Of a stretch of DNA of 64,000 bases, positions 47,791 through 60,915 are shown one piece after another; the first letter of the stretch is position 1; each line of letters begins with the position of its first letter. The DNA comes from Margaritifera margaritifera (lineage: Eukaryota; Mollusca; Bivalvia; Unionida; Margaritiferidae). A program made the translations under genes and the position numbers. The notes under the pieces are model-generated. The model was not told where the DNA came from. It worked only from the letters and a program-made list of their open reading frames with translations, and made no database searches. The stretch lies in assembly GCA_029931535.1 (NCBI GenBank), contig JAQPZY010001621.1:2828001-2892000 (forward strand), in the 5' to 3' direction.

Positions 47791-50700
47791 GTTAATGCTC
47801 CCTCAATTGCCAACATTCTCATGTCTCAGTTACTTGCGGCAGAAGGATTGTTGATTTTAAAGAGAATCCGGTAATGCTAGCTCTGACATTGCCCGCAGTG
47901 CTTATACCATTACTGAACAGACTACCAGACCAGTACTGACATGTTATAGCAGCCCACATGTACAAGTTCTGGTCAACCCATCACTGCATATAGATCCTTG
48001 TAGTCTACAATGATCAATCTCTCAATAGCTGGTACTAGCCATTGGCACCAGACATCAGTCAGCACTTGACTTCATCCACTCCAGCTCCAGGATTCTCAGC
48101 CTGTACCCTTTACAATCAGGTCTGGGTATAGTGATCTGTTTCCTGGCATATCCCATCCCAGACTTAAGATGCATACAGTATCAGGTATCCAGTCACACCT
48201 CTTCAGGCCATATTTCTTTCATGGATACTCAGCACAACAAGTGCCAGTTTTGGGTGAACAAGTCTCCTGCAATATCCATTACTGGACCTATGAAGGCATT
48301 AATGACCAGCACTTTACAGTTCCATCTTCAGTCCCGGGATTGTCTCATCCCATTACCAGCTATAGCTATTTCCCATTCTTGGACATTGGGTAATTTTATA
48401 CAATACTCAGATGGTATAATTACTGTGTCTCGACATGGATGGACTCTCAGCTTTTTTCATCATCCCTGACTACCTGCTTTGCCAGCTCAGTCATCACTAC
48501 CATCACAGGAGGCTTTGTCACCCAATACATCTGATTTCAATGACATGCTCACAAACCCCATAATTTCAACCTAATCAGACAATCCACACATCCACTGAAG
48601 AAGTTTTCTTGCTGCTCTGCCTCCAGAGTTCTGTCCATTTCCTTCTGCTCTGTCAGTGGCCTCTTACAGAATTGCCACAGCCATTAAACTCTTAACCAAG
48701 AATGACCAGCCTTCTTTCAAACCACCGTCTGGCCAAGTCTGTGATATCATACACTGCTTTGTAAGGCAACTTCAAGATGCAGGCATGAACATGCCATTCT
48801 TTTTGCAGTGATGACTCTCATCTAGCTTCAACCAGGCCTTTTGCAAAACACATATGCCAGTCTTCTACATCAAAATTCCAGCAGTCAACAGAAATATTGC
48901 AAGCCTGGGAATGTCAAAAACTTACTAGGTACACATGGACCAAAAGTCCTTTCTTGATACACAACAAATGGTTCATAGTTATTGGCTCTATGCTCAACCT
49001 GTTCTTGATGGCAATATTTCAGCAATCTGAGCATAATCTAGACTCTTCTGTTGAGACCCCTGGCAGCAGACACATCAGGGAGTTGGTCTCACACTTGGAT
49101 CATTTACTCAACAGCTTAACACTCATTTCCAATGACATAGCTGCTTCTGTTAACCTCCAGTTCACAGAAAGAGTTGCATTCATGTCCACATCTGCCAAAA
49201 GACCACAAGGCCTCAGATCTCAACCTCATTCTTCCACCATATTCCATGGCCACATAGAGGAGGTCAGAAAACAAGCCTCCAAAGAGGCAAACCTTGAATA
49301 GGCACAGTGACCCAGTACCAGGCTCCATTTCCCAAGATGGACCAGAGAAGTAGGAAGGACCCGTCCAAGGCACACTAGATGGGGAAACTGCTAATCTCTG
49401 CAGTCTTGTTTGAAGTCTTCTCAGGTGATGTCATTGTGAACAATTCCACATTCAAGTCAGTCACATCCCAAGCAGGCTAAGTGTAATAGCAGAGTTAATG
49501 TCCAGATGGAATAAACTGATTTACACAGAATGATCCATTCAGCCATCCATCATCAGTCAAATCTGTGCTGAGGTGGAAAGCCAAGCACCCAACCTTCATC
49601 TCACCAGTTTGAAATCTGAAAGCATGGTCAGTCAGCACTCTTTCTGAACTGGAATGGTCTCCATGCATATGCCTTTTCTCCAACCCCTTTGATTCTCAAG
49701 ACCTTGCAGAAAGTGAAGGAGTCCCAAGTGCCAGTTAATCCTGATTGCTTCTCCAAAATGGGAAAAATCATGGATCATTGACCGCCAGAATCTAGTAGTG
49801 GAAGTTCCCAGGAAGATCCTGCCATCTTCTCACCTGCTGAAACAACCATGTACAAATGTGCAAACAGGTTCAAACAAGCCCTCAGAAAGAACATTTATGC
49901 GAATAAGTGGTGGACAGAACTGTTTGTGCAAGAAGGTTCACCACTTTGAAAGCCTATATGGGGAAACGGAGAGTTTTATCCCAATAGAGTGAGAAACATC
50001 CCTCCCTTACAAGCCTCAGTATCACACATAGCTAACTTCCTACTATGGCTTTTTGAAGAGATGTTAGCTCTGATCAAAATCAAAGGCTACTATTCCATGA
50101 TTTCAGACATGTTTTCCCATCATAGAGGAGGACATAGGCCCGAACAAAGACCTCTCTGATCTTCTAGCCAGTTTTGACTTTCTCAGGTGAATGCCTTGGC
50201 CCTTTGTCTGAAATGGAACATACCTTGGGTTCTGATGTGGATGAGCAAGGCACCACTGTCTAGATCCTTGCTGACTAATCTTTCATACAAGACCTGCTTC
50301 CTGGTCACTCAAGCTACAATGGGCAGACACATTTAAATTAATGCTTTAGTTGTTCAACTTGCACTTCTGCAATGATTGTTCATTTTTTTCTCATAATGGC
50401 CCTTGAGAACAGGCCTACAAATATGGGAAATCAGTCTTTTGTAGTGAAACTGCAGTCTTCTTCAAACTCTTCTTCCCAAAAAGCTAGGACTATGACGAGG
50501 AACCTGAAGTATACTGAGCTGGTCAGAAGAGGGAGATCTTGATTGTTCTCACCACATAAAGAAGGAAGGAATGATGTTTCTGCTCAGGCTCTTTCATCCT
50601 GGATTCATTGGGTTAACTATTCAAATAACAAGGAACTAACCAAGACTTAATGAGTTCCTTATGCATATTGGCTCATGAGGTTAAGGCAGTCACCACCAGA

Positions 50701-51400
50701 ATAGCATTCAAGCTCAACTGCTCCTTGACTGAAATCATTTGAACCTTGGGATAGAGGCCAGAGATGACATTCTGCAACTTTAACCTCAGACACCTTTCAT
50801 CCCAAAGAGCTCAGTTAGACCTGGTGGGACCTATATCAGCAGCACAATTGGCTACTTTCCTAGGTTACTCAGCAGTTTCATAAAGACATGGGTTACTTTA
50901 CTTCTGCTGGATTTACAGGAGCAATAATTTCTTTTCTCAAGACCATGTCCATTCACTGACCTGTGCCAATGCCCCTATCTCATACAAGACTTGAAGCTGC
51001 TTTGCACACATTAGGAGAACAGAGCCAACTCTGGGGCAAAGGGTTTGTATCTCCCTGCACTTTCTCCCTATCTCCTAACATATTATGATTGGGTATTGTG
51101 TTTGTAGAAGAAACTCATTTTTCAACAGTTACATCCCTGGAAGAGTATGTACATTGGCTCCAGTAGTAACTGATGATTTATGGGATTTAGCATCAATCCT
51201 TCAATGCAAGGAGAGACCACTCATGTGTGACTTTTGTAGATGACTTTTTGCATTTTTATTGCTAAAACAAACCAAAATACATGGTGAATGTCTTTTTTAG
51301 TTTGTGAGGGTTAAATTTGTGAGGTAGTTCATGTTCTCTAAACATGTTATGATTGGGTACATATTATTGAAGAAACATATTTTTCTCCAAAAATTGTTTT
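47791..51400 (+). mobile_element. DIRS-like retrotransposon C, RT deleted
   Basis: A Gag-like region (about 48130-49300, including LPPEFCPFPSALSVASYRIATAIKLL read across stops, then LVSHLDHLLNSL). A jump to the RNase H/post-RNase H region follows ('LADSLSRW'-like near 49490; later blocks to 49990), then a YR remnant (50000-50300: IKIKGYYSMISDMF, then DLSDLLASFDF). Tail motifs 'taacatattatgattgggta' (51077) and 'attgaagaaacatatttttc' (51367) match the end of element A. Stops and shifts occur throughout; no function remains. Confidence 0.8.
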
Positions 51401-51856
51401 CCTGTTAACATTTTAATGGACCACTGGCCAATTTCATATTTCAAATTCTAATGGACCACTGGCCAGTTTCATTGTAGGCTCTGTGGGAATTACCTAGAGC
51501 TCAAGGCAATTCCATCCCCCTTGAGGCAGTATGGTTAAACATCTAGGTAGTTTGCACTATATAATATGTAAACTGTACATATGTATAATGTGTACAAATT
51601 TAATTGGTCATAACTTCTCGATTTTTCATTCAATTTTTGTGCAATTTTAATGAAACCCAAAATTTCTGTTTAAGGATGTGGTAATATTTTCAACATTTAA
51701 AATTTGATTTTATTTTTAAAAAATGCTCAGCAAATGAGTAAGCAGATTTATCTCAGCTCTGTTAATTTAACGTATCAAGTTATGATGAATAATACACTGT
51801 TAATTTAACTTAAACGTATCAAGTTATGATGAATAATACGCTGTTTTTTCCAACAG
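51401..51856. other. end of intron 13
   Basis: Short direct duplications: 'atggaccactggccaatttcat' twice (51415-51475), and 'aacgtatcaagttatgatgaataatac' twice (51770-51840) just upstream of the exon 14 acceptor. The second pair overlaps the probable branch-point region. Confidence 0.75.
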
Positions 51857-52107
51857 ACAGAACAATCATCCTCTCCACCCACCACATGGATGAAGCAGAC
51901 ATCCTTGGAGACAGAGTTGCCATTATATCTCAGGGCAAGCTTGTCTGCTGTGGCTCCAGCCTCTTTTTGAAGAATCGGTATGGTAATGGGTACTACCTGA
52001 CCTTGGTGAGGTCTGATGACATTGATGAAGATGAGATACTGAGGAAGGAAATGATGTCAACTCGCCCAACATCTGCTGTCAGTGTGCGGACCATTGTGGA
52101 TGTGCAG
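51857..52107 (+). CDS. ABCA1-like: ABCA exon 14 (NBD1, H-loop; start of regulatory region)
   Basis: Acceptor gttttttccaacag, donor gtaaat. Residues 733-816. [19 protein letters not shown] carries the H-loop histidine (about H741). [25 protein letters not shown] matches the end of NBD1 in ABCA1. The acidic tail ([12 protein letters not shown]) is variable regulatory-region sequence. The preceding 5.7-kb intron includes a DIRS-like element ending about 450 bases upstream. Confidence 0.97.
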
Positions 52108-52710
52108 GTAAATACTCTGAAAAAAACAATGTACCACAAGACCCATTTTAGTAGGCGAGGATAATGGCAACAAAAACAGTTATAACTCAGATGCTCTCTA
52201 TGGTAAAAAAACTAACAATATATCTTATTTATCCGATGGTCATTAATGTATTGCACATATTTTCTCATTTGCCGAGGTTTTTCCTTTAATACTTTCTACT
52301 AGTCTCCAAAAAGTCAATAAATATTGACATCTTTATGTCAATTTTTGCATTTACACCATTTTTAGCATGTGCCTTCCAACATATTTGTTTTTGTTGTTCA
52401 AAATTTAGTCATGGCAATAGTATTATTGTTACTAAGATATCTTGTATTATTTAATTTTTTTTATTGATGATGCTATTTATCCTCTTGTTATATGTGTGCA
52501 GTGTTTCAAGAAAATACACATTTGTGAACATGATGAATTAAATTCATCGCTATGAATTTTTAGGGGGTTTATTGATAGAAAAGGCTTTTTGAATTTATGC
52601 ACTTTTTTGTAAATTATTTGATAAAAGACTGAATATACAGGATTTAAACAAATAAAAGCAGAAGATTTATAAATATTGAGTTAAAACTATGTTGCTTTCT
52701 ATTGTGATAG
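52108..52710. other. intron 14, nothing recognised
   Basis: AT-rich with no open frame, repeat or mobile element that I can support. Confidence 0.6.
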
Positions 52711-52813
52711 CCTGTGGTGAATGAGACTGAAGATGAAGGTTATGTTGAGAATAAATCTGATGAGAGTGATCCCCCAACACCACCCACAGAGTCAGCTTTT
52801 GGTATGGTGCCAG
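52711..52813 (+). CDS. ABCA1-like: ABCA exon 15 (acidic regulatory linker)
   Basis: Acceptor tctattgtgatag, donor gtatgt. Residues 817-850 plus one base. The peptide is acidic and low-complexity (ETEDEGYVENKSDESDPPTP), comparable in place and character to the Ser-rich segment of ABCA1 between NBD1 and the conserved ISNLI...VLP block. The call depends on splice sites and on phase agreement on both sides rather than on residue conservation. Confidence 0.82.
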
Positions 52814-53269
52814 GTATGTAGTTTCACTCACAGACACACTCATGCACTCACCCACCCACAACAATACACATACATCACCACCACCATCACCTCATCTAGT
52901 AAATGAATACCTATTTCACTTCTGAATGAGCACATTGGTCATTTACAACATCTATTTCAACAGGCATGCACAACTTCCTACAGGGCATGGGCCAGATAAT
53001 GATTTTTAATTGTACCCAGTAGACACACTGTATGGTGGATAAAACCAGGTCATGAGCTGGATGCAGACTGTGGGCCATAGGTTGCACATGCCTGTGCTAC
53101 AATGTTAGTTATTTCCAATTCAAGCCCAATTTACCTTTACCTATACCAGTTTTTGACAGACAATGGTATATTGATATAATGAATCTCCCTGTTACAAATA
53201 TCTCTATATAAGGAAAATTCTTAATAGATCCCAAAATGCAGCTGCATAGAAAAAACACCTTGCTCTAAC

Positions 53270-55335
53270 ACAGGTCTACAAGAAACCATCCATGTCCACT
53301 TAAACACTTTTGTTCCTTCTTCAAATATGTTATCCAATCATAATATATTAGGAGTATGTACACTGCCTTGCAATTCCAGTCCTCCCAAGCACCCCAGAAA
53401 GATGTTACAACTGTCTTGGCTTGGTTTAGCAACATTGGTACTAAAAGACCATCTACTTACTTAAAAAGGAACTTAGACAAGAGTAGTCTCCCCTTGGATA
53501 TAGGGATTGGCCCCAAAGCACCAATAGTTGTCAGTTACTACTTTGCTTGTGCCAGGGTGCACACTTTGTACAAATGCATCACAAAGTCCGCTTTTCTTTG
53601 TGCCATTTTGTTGTTAGGGTGAATTCAGGGACTTTTATCACTTCAGGGAAGTATACTCCACCTGTTTTCTACCTTTTTCTGGGTCCACTTTCATTCCTGA
53701 TGAATATTGATCACCTCATTTGTGAACTTCATCAACATGGACTCCCAAACATTGTTCACCATCCCACACAACCAGTTTCACCAGCTCAGTTGCCACACAC
53801 CTCATAGGAGGCTCTCATATCACCCCACTCTTCTGTTTGTGAAGATTCACACTCACAAGTGCCATCTACCTTTTTTGATCCAGAGATGTCAAGAGAAGAC
53901 TTAGCCATCCATGCATCATACAACAAGGTTTTTCCAGCGTCTACCTTCAGGTTTTGCCCACCTCCTGATTCTAAGCTGCCTGTGGCCTCTTACCATTCTT
54001 GCATCCATTGATCTCTTAGTCAAGAAAGACCACCTATCATTCAAGCAACTACCACAGTCTGATCATGTCGCAGACATACTTCATTGTGTTGAAAGGTCAC
54101 TTAAAGACACAAATGTCATCAGGCCTCTCTTTTTGCTGCAGCAACTTCCATCAACTATTAACTCAGCATGGTAGAACACACAGTCACCAACATTTCACCC
54201 TCAAGTTCCAGCTGTCAACAAGACATTGCATTGTCAAACCTTCCTTTGTGTCTGTGGTTCAGAAGCCATACCTTGATATGCAACAACTGCTTTGAAATGT
54301 CTTAGCAATAGCATCCATATTCAACTTAATATCCATGGCTATTTTTCAGTAATCTGAACATAGTCTAAGTGTTCCCTTGAGAACACCACTATCAGTCATG
54401 CCTGGGGGTCAGTCTCTTGTATGGTTCATGTGCTAATAGAGCAGCTCCAACCTTACTTCTAGTGCCATAGCTGTGTCTGTTAATCTTCAGATCGCAGAAG
54501 GTGATGCTTTTCTTTCTATGTCTGATATTCTAAAAAAAAAACATAACAAAGACATTTTAAGTTCACAACAGGCAACCAAAGAGGTGATCCTCACACAGGC
54601 TCAGTGACTCAGAGCCCCATCATTGTTTCCTAAAATAGATCAGAAAAATAGGAAGGACCCCCCCCCCACCCAACTACCAAGGTATGTCAAATGGGGGCCA
54701 CCTGTTCCACCTCCTGTCTCAATAAGGACCCAGTTTCCACAATATAGGGAGACAAAGAACTGGTTGTGTTCCAGCTTCTGTCCCCATCAGACCTTAGCGG
54801 AAATGATACAATACTTTCACTAGCCTTTTGTGACTACCTGGTGGGTCACAGCATTCAAAAATGTCACAGAGTGAACACTGGGTGTTACAAGTTGTTTCAG
54901 AGGGCCTACATACCACAGTGAGTGGCACTTCCCCTTTATTAAAGGCTTCCTTTGCTACAGTCATCTCAAGAGACCTGTTCAAGCAGACATTCAGCATCAA
55001 GAATCAACACTCTTCTTTCAAAATGGTTTTTTTTCCCATCCGAACCAGAAGAGACTGAACCTGTATGCATGACTCATATCGGGCAAACCCTCAGAAATAA
55101 ACTATTCTAAAAACAAATGGTGGACAGGATCACTTAGTCAAGAAGGTCCACCACTCTGAAAGTTTACAACGGCAGAGTTTCTCGCAGTGGTATGAGATAA
55201 GACACATTAACACCTTAAAAGCCTATGTATCATAAATAGCTAACTTCTTTGTGTGCCTATTCTTAGAGAGGAAGCTAGCCTCCGTTCACCATTAAAAGAA
55301 GTGACCATGGGTTCTGACATGGCTGAATGATATCA
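53270..55335 (+). mobile_element. DIRS-like retrotransposon D, internally deleted
   Basis: Begins with an inverted copy of the DIRS end motif (atgttatccaatcataatatatt, 53327-53350). A Gag-like region follows (53356-54620, with AFGFCPPPDSKLPVASYH-style blocks near 53950-54000). Next are the residues that precede RT (HWVLQVVSEGLHTT at about 54880 and SLLSKWFFF near 55015). The sequence then passes directly to the YR N-terminal region (55080-55300). RT core, RNase H and most of YR are missing. It lies in intron 15 and ends about 380 bases before exon 16. Confidence 0.78.
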
Positions 55336-55713
55336 GACATGCTTTAAAAATGCAAAAAGGGCTTGTTTTCCAAAAGAGCAAAGATATTGGTATAAGAATT
55401 TACAGAAGTGGCTTAACTGTTTTGTAACTTCAGTATTTACTGAGTTTTCTGTTCTAGCATGTACTGAATATTACTTCGGTATATTCTAGAACAGAAAACT
55501 ACAGTATAAGATTCAGTTTCATTTTCATTCAGCTTCAATGAATATGTGGGCCCAACGTGGATATTTTGCAATTATTTTGATGTTGCTGGAGTAAGTGGCT
55601 GCAAGATGTATCTTTGGAGGAAAACAAAAATGTTTTAATTTTCAGTTTTGATAGATTGAAATAGAGCTGAAAAAGGAAGTCAATGATTAAAGAAAGGTCA
55701 CTGCTTATTTCAG

Positions 55714-55922
55714 GTTTTGGTTTATCAAGGATCACAGCTTTTGTCCAGAAGTATGTGAAGGATGCCAAGCTGACAGAGGATAATCCAACTGAGCTGACAT
55801 ACCAGCTGCCTACAGTCTCAGCTTACAATGGAGACTTTGAGAGACTCTTTTCTGAACTGGAATTCTGCCATAATGACCTTGGAATTTCCAGCTTTGGTAT
55901 CTCTGACACAAGTCTTGAGGAG
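55714..55922 (+). CDS. ABCA1-like: ABCA exon 16 (regulatory domain 1)
   Basis: Acceptor ctgcttatttcag, donor gtaaat. Residues 851-920. AFVQKYVKDAKLTEDNPTELTYQLP parallels the ABCA1 '[23 protein letters not shown]' block, and NDLGISSFGISDTSLEE parallels SDLGISSYGISETTLEE. This is the beta-alpha regulatory domain that packs against the NBD in ABCA structures. A DIRS-like fragment ends about 400 bases upstream. Confidence 0.96.
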
Positions 55923-56245
55923 GTAAATTTAAGGAAAAGGAATTTAATGCAGGGAATAAACATTGTTTACAGAAAACATACTTTTCAAGAAGTGAAAGAG
56001 AAATGACTCTGAAGTGATGGATTCTGGTGAATTAAACACCCTTTGTGAAGGTTCTTTAATGCACTGTAGATCATCTTCTGAATTATCATCATTTTTAATG
56101 ATAAACTGTTAAAATTGAAAATAATGTAATTTTCTACACCCAGTTAGAAAATAATTATATTTTGATTTTAAAAAAATCCTTTCACACAAGTTATTTTTGC
56201 TTAAAAGCTAGAAGTAAAATTGATTGTACTTTGTCCGTATTTCAG

Positions 56246-56330
56246 GTGTTCCTGACAGTGACAGATGAATCTGGTCTAGATAGTCCAACTGATGAGATGA
56301 GTAGATCCAGGCTGGAACTTTTCACAGAGG
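56246..56330 (+). CDS. ABCA1-like: ABCA exon 17 (end of regulatory domain 1)
   Basis: Acceptor tgtccgtatttcag, donor gtaagt. Residues 921-948 plus one base. VFLTVTDESG continues SLEE from exon 16, giving SLEEVFLTVTDESG, equivalent to TLEEIFLKVAEESG in ABCA1. The remainder (SPTDEMSRSRLELFTE) is polar linker. Confidence 0.94.
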
Positions 56331-56389
56331 GTAAGTGTAGTCTATGCTTTTTGTCCAGACAGCAAAACAATTCTGGCTTATGAGTTGAT

Positions 56390-56930
56390 GATGTCTGTCT
56401 GTCCATCTATCAGTCTAGTATTAACACTCAGGTTAGGGTTTGTGTTTAGGAAATTTTCTCAGACACTGTTGCTTAGATTATTCATGTAGAGTACTACACT
56501 TTTCAGTGAAAATCAGGTCACCATCATCTGTATTTTATATACACTGATTTTGATTAATCACTGTGTTTAGCTAATTTTCTCAGGCACCAATACCTGTGAA
56601 GTCACATAACTTCTTATGCCATTGTGTCATGAGGAGTACAACAGCCATGAGTGAAAACTTGGTCACTGTGACTTATATTTCATGGTTCAGTGATTTGTGA
56701 TTTTGAGTTGAGCTCTTTTGCTCAAGGTTAGGGTTTGCACTTTGGTCATTTTCTCAGACACAATTACTTTTAGAGTCACATAAGATGGTATTTACATGTG
56801 TCATGTGGAGTATGACACATTTCAATGAAAATTAGGTCACTGTGACCTATATTTCCTGACTATTGCCTATGGAGTCACATAACTTGGTATGTAATTACTT
56901 TATGAGGAGTACACTGCTCCCTCATTTTAG
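56390..56930. repeat. diverged tandem repeat, about 3 units of about 180 bp
   Basis: 'ggttagggtttgtgtttaggaaattttctcagacac' near 56432, 56560 (partial) and 56720, each followed by 'gtagagtactacacttttcagtgaaaatcaggtcac'. In style it resembles the 290-bp family of intron 11. Confidence 0.75.
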
Positions 56931-58105
56931 AGCACCTGGATAAGTCGCAAACTGACTTATAACATGGGTGTGTGTGGATCCCAGTTTTTCTTGTAAAAAA
57001 TACCCCCAAAATAGGCCCTTATTTGGTGAATGTGAATAAATCGCTATCAAAATTGGTAAATTAAACCTTGATATATGGCTCATTTTATTGTCGAAAATAG
57101 GGGTTAGTGCCTGGATATTTTATTCAAAATCATGAAATTTGTATCTTTTAATAAAAGTTCTATATTTTGTCACATTTCTTAATACAATATAAAAAAAATC
57201 TCAGTAAATAACAAAATACAACAAAGTATCAATGAATTAAAATGTCAGTAATGCCTACTGGTGGAAATACTTCAAGAAACAAATACCAATTAAATAAATC
57301 TTGTCAAGTGAAATTTGTGTTTCAGTTTTATCTTTTAATTTGGTCTCAGTGTAATCATCATAAATACGATATGCCCTCTTGTATTCAAACGTGAAAAGTG
57401 TCAATCAACCATAATACCCACAAGCGTTTCCATGAAACCCACAAGCGTTTCCATGAAAATCTAATTAAGTACCGACTGTGTTTTGATTTCTGACTTGTGG
57501 ATGTGTTGATTGCATTGTTACAATCAATTAAAAGTTGACCTGTATTGTATTATCACATTAATTAGTCTTTTTTACCAAATCATGTAAAGGGGGAAGCATA
57601 AAAAAAGTTGAAAGGCATGCAGAACCTACATGCATAAGATCTAGTGGTTACAGTCATGTGTTAAATCAACTCATTTCATGTGACTAATCAAACACTGAGA
57701 ACACTCTAAGTACATCTAACATTAATCAGTGGTTTATCATACTCCGTCACAAATGTGATCAGTGATAGCAAAGGAACCAAGCGAGTAGCATACAATTTTC
57801 CAGGAAAGCTTAGTTTTACAGATAGGGTTCATTATGGAAAAGTCAGTTCCAGAGTTTATAGTGAACATAAAATTCCTGAATTGGCACTCAGAGCTTTGCT
57901 CAAAAATGAGCAGAAATGTTGCAATAACCTGCAGTGAAATCACAGCATCATTATTTTACTAATATAAACTTTTTTTAAAATGTCACTCTTTTTATAAATA
58001 AAGAATCTTGTTTTATTCTGAATCTACAGTAACACTAGAATGTATGTACATTCACCGGCAAAAAGCAGTGACTTAATACACAATGATTTTGCTGGTACAC
58101 ATTCA
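56931..58105. other. intron 17, middle part, nothing recognised
   Basis: AT-rich. A perfect 19-22 base tandem duplication 'cccacaagcgtttccatgaaa' at about 57418-57460. Overlapping open frames near 57737-57943 on both strands have no domain. Confidence 0.6.
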
Positions 58106-58109
58106 CCTC

Positions 58110-59545
58110 ATGGTATAGTTGTTCCTAAATGAAAATTGTGCTGCTCGGACAGCCATTGTGGCCACCACCATCATGAAAATCTTGTTATAGCTACTCCTCC
58201 TTAATGGATGGTCATATCAACATTGGGTTTTTAGAGAAAACATTGATATGATGTCTAGTTGGTCCTAAATTAAAATGGTGCCCATCTGAAACCCAATATT
58301 CTTGTTATCTCTACTCCTTCTGAATGGATGGCCATATCAACATAGGATTTTCAATAAAAGACTTATTATAATGTCATCTTGGTCTTAAATGAAAATGGAG
58401 TCAATCTGAAATCCAATATGGCTGCCATGGCAGCCATCTTGAAAGTCTTGTTACCACTACTCCTGAAACAAAAAATCATATTGACATGGGGTTTTCACCA
58501 GAAGACTTTGATGTCTAGTTGGGTCTTCTAGTTAGTCTTAAATGAAAATGGTGCCGATAAGATGTCCAATAAGGCTGCCACAGCAGCCATCTTGAAAATC
58601 TTATCGTCTCACCACCTAAACGAAAAGTCATATTGACAAGGGGTTTTCATCAGAAGACTTATGATATTTAGTTGATCCTAATTAAAAATGGTGCTGCTCA
58701 GACATCCAGTATGGGCTACCATAGCAGCCATCTTGAAAATCTTGTTATTGCTGCTCCGGAACGAAAAGTCATATTGACATGAGGTTTTCACCAGAAGACT
58801 TTGATGTCTAGTTGGGTCTAAATGAAAATGGTGCCAACCTGATATCCAGTATGGGCACCATGGCAGACATCTTGAAAATCTTGTTATCTTTACTCCTCCA
58901 AAATGTCATATCAGCATAGAGTTTTCACCAGAAGACTGTTTGTGATGTCTAGTTGGTCTGAAACTGAAATGGCATGGATCTGACAGCCAGTCTGGCCACC
59001 ACCATGGTGGCAATCTTGAAAATCTTGTTGTCACTAATCCTCTTAAATGGGAAGTCATTTTGACATGGGGTTTTACCAGAAGAGTTCTTTATGTGTCTAG
59101 TTGGTCCTAAATGAAAATGATGCAAAGTGACCCTCAATATGTCCACTATAGTGGCCATCTTGAAAATATTGCTATCTCTTCTCCTCCTAAGTATATGGCC
59201 ATATCATCATGGGGTTTTACCAGAAGACTTCTTATGATACATTCTTCCTTCTAAATGAAAATGTTGCCAATCATACATCCAACATGGCTGCCATGATGGC
59301 TGTCTTGAAAATCTTGTTGTCACTACTCATCTTGTAGTGATGGTCATATTGACATGGAGTTTTCACCAAAAGACTTCTAATAATGTCTGCTTGGTCCTAA
59401 ATGAAAATGGTGACAACCAGTATGTCCACCACAGCAGCTAATTTGAAAATTATTATCATTGAAGAATATCAGAGATGGTTTTAACAATTTAGCAGTTAAA
59501 AGGAAGAAATGGTCTTATCTTGAATTCCTGGAAATTCTTTTCAGC
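58110..59545. repeat. diverged tandem array, family 1, about 9 units
   Basis: The same family as 1-720: 'gggttttcaccagaagactt' near 58226, 58345, 58480, 58635, 58781, 58918, 59070, 59212 and 59351, with 'ctagttggtcctaaatgaaaatggtgcc' and 'ggccaccatggcagccatcttgaaaatcttgtt' in each unit. It ends with the same tail (59460-59545) as the left copy, in the same orientation. Confidence 0.88.
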
Positions 59546-59842
59546 CAGTATAGTGTCAGTCTCCTTGAGGGACTCTTGTTTTTCAAATATGTGCTTGATA
59601 ACATTATAAACTTGTTATTATTATTTTACTAGTATAATCCAGAAACTAATGAGCTGATTTGTGCAAAACAAAAGTTCCATAAAACACCATATCCAGTATG
59701 TGAAAGCAAATTTTTCTGCTGAATCTAACAACATAATCATAGTTTTGTTCTTGCTTTTACAGAGACGACAGTCATTAAGCCATTATCTGTGGGATGGCCA
59801 TATGAATATTTGCAAACCTTTTAATTATTTTCTTTGACACAG

Positions 59843-59968
59843 GTGGAAAATTTCCACGTCCAGTGACAAGGCTCAGTTTCCGACGCAAGAAGAAATTCTC
59901 ATTGTTTGGGAGGAAGAAAAATGTGCGTGTTGACAGTAAAACTGACCTGATGTCTGAAGAAGATACAG
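59843..59968 (+). CDS. ABCA1-like: ABCA exon 18 (basic linker)
   Basis: Acceptor ttttctttgacacag, donor gtacaa. Residues 949-990 plus one base. A strongly basic segment (FRRKKKFSLFGRKK) is followed by an acidic tail (SEEDT). This linker before TMD2 is not conserved in sequence between ABCA proteins. Phase and splice sites agree with exons 17 and 19. The basic patch could contact lipid head groups or be a trafficking signal, but that is inference. Confidence 0.83.
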
Positions 59969-60690
59969 GTACAATAAATGTGCATCTATGCACACTTTGA
60001 ATTGGACACTCTGCTATTACACACTGTTTTAGTTGTATTATATATGTATTATACATGATCACTTTCTGGGACATTTTATGTTCAGTTCATATAACATAAT
60101 ATCACTTGTGTGTAATTTCAGCCAAAATGCTCATTGGCTTAGAAAACATATACAGACACCTTTCAAGACTGGAACCTAACTAACCCAAAATACCCTCAAA
60201 ACCAAAAGGTTTTTCTGGTTCTAAATTTTGTCTTTCTTTAATTTCAAAAAAAAAAAATTATTCAGGAAACTGAAGCTCCTCTACTTTAACAACCAAAACA
60301 AATTTTCAGTCCCTGATTTAATTTTTACACTGTAATGAACCCCATGAAACTGAAACTTACTCAAAACATGGCCAGGTAGCTGCCAGATCCCAGTTATGAG
60401 GTCAGCCAATGGGCCAGAAAAATAGCCTAGAGCCATGTAATATAGTGCTCATTGTTGTGCAAATCAAAGGAGATTATGTTTATTTATCAGTTGTCTGACT
60501 ATGTCCAAAACGATACACCTAAATGATCCTCAGTCTACTGATTTTTGAACTTAAAACAATACTCACTCCCTTGCCTCTGACTTTTTTGCCAACAAAGACC
60601 AGCAAAACTACAATTTTTAACAATGTTCTCATATTTAGTGGCTAGTAACATTTTATCAAATCATGTACATTTACATCAAAGGACAAATGC
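59969..60690. other. intron 18, first part, nothing recognised
   Basis: No repeat or open frame of note. The strings 'aacccaaaaccctccaaaacc' (61030) and 'aacccaaaataccctcaaaacc' (60183) flank the 42-bp array and may be two ends of a larger duplication. Confidence 0.5.
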
Positions 60691-60694
60691 ATGT

Positions 60695-60915
60695 GTTGAA
60701 ACAAAGTTAGTGTACACACTTACACTATAAATATCAGTTGAAACAAAGTTAGTGTACACACTTACACTATAAATATCAGTTGAAACAAAGTTAGTGTACA
60801 CACTTACACTATAAATATCAGTTGAAACAAAGTTAGTTTACACACTTACACTATAAATATCAGTTGAAACAAAGTTAGTGTACAAACTTACACTATAAAT
60901 ATCAGTTGAAACAAG
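60695..60915. repeat. 42-bp tandem repeat, 5 copies plus partial
   Basis: Unit starts at 60695, 60737, 60779, 60821 and 60863, with a partial at 60905: gttgaaacaaagttagtgta then cacacttacactataaatatca. Near identity between copies indicates recent expansion. Confidence 0.96.
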
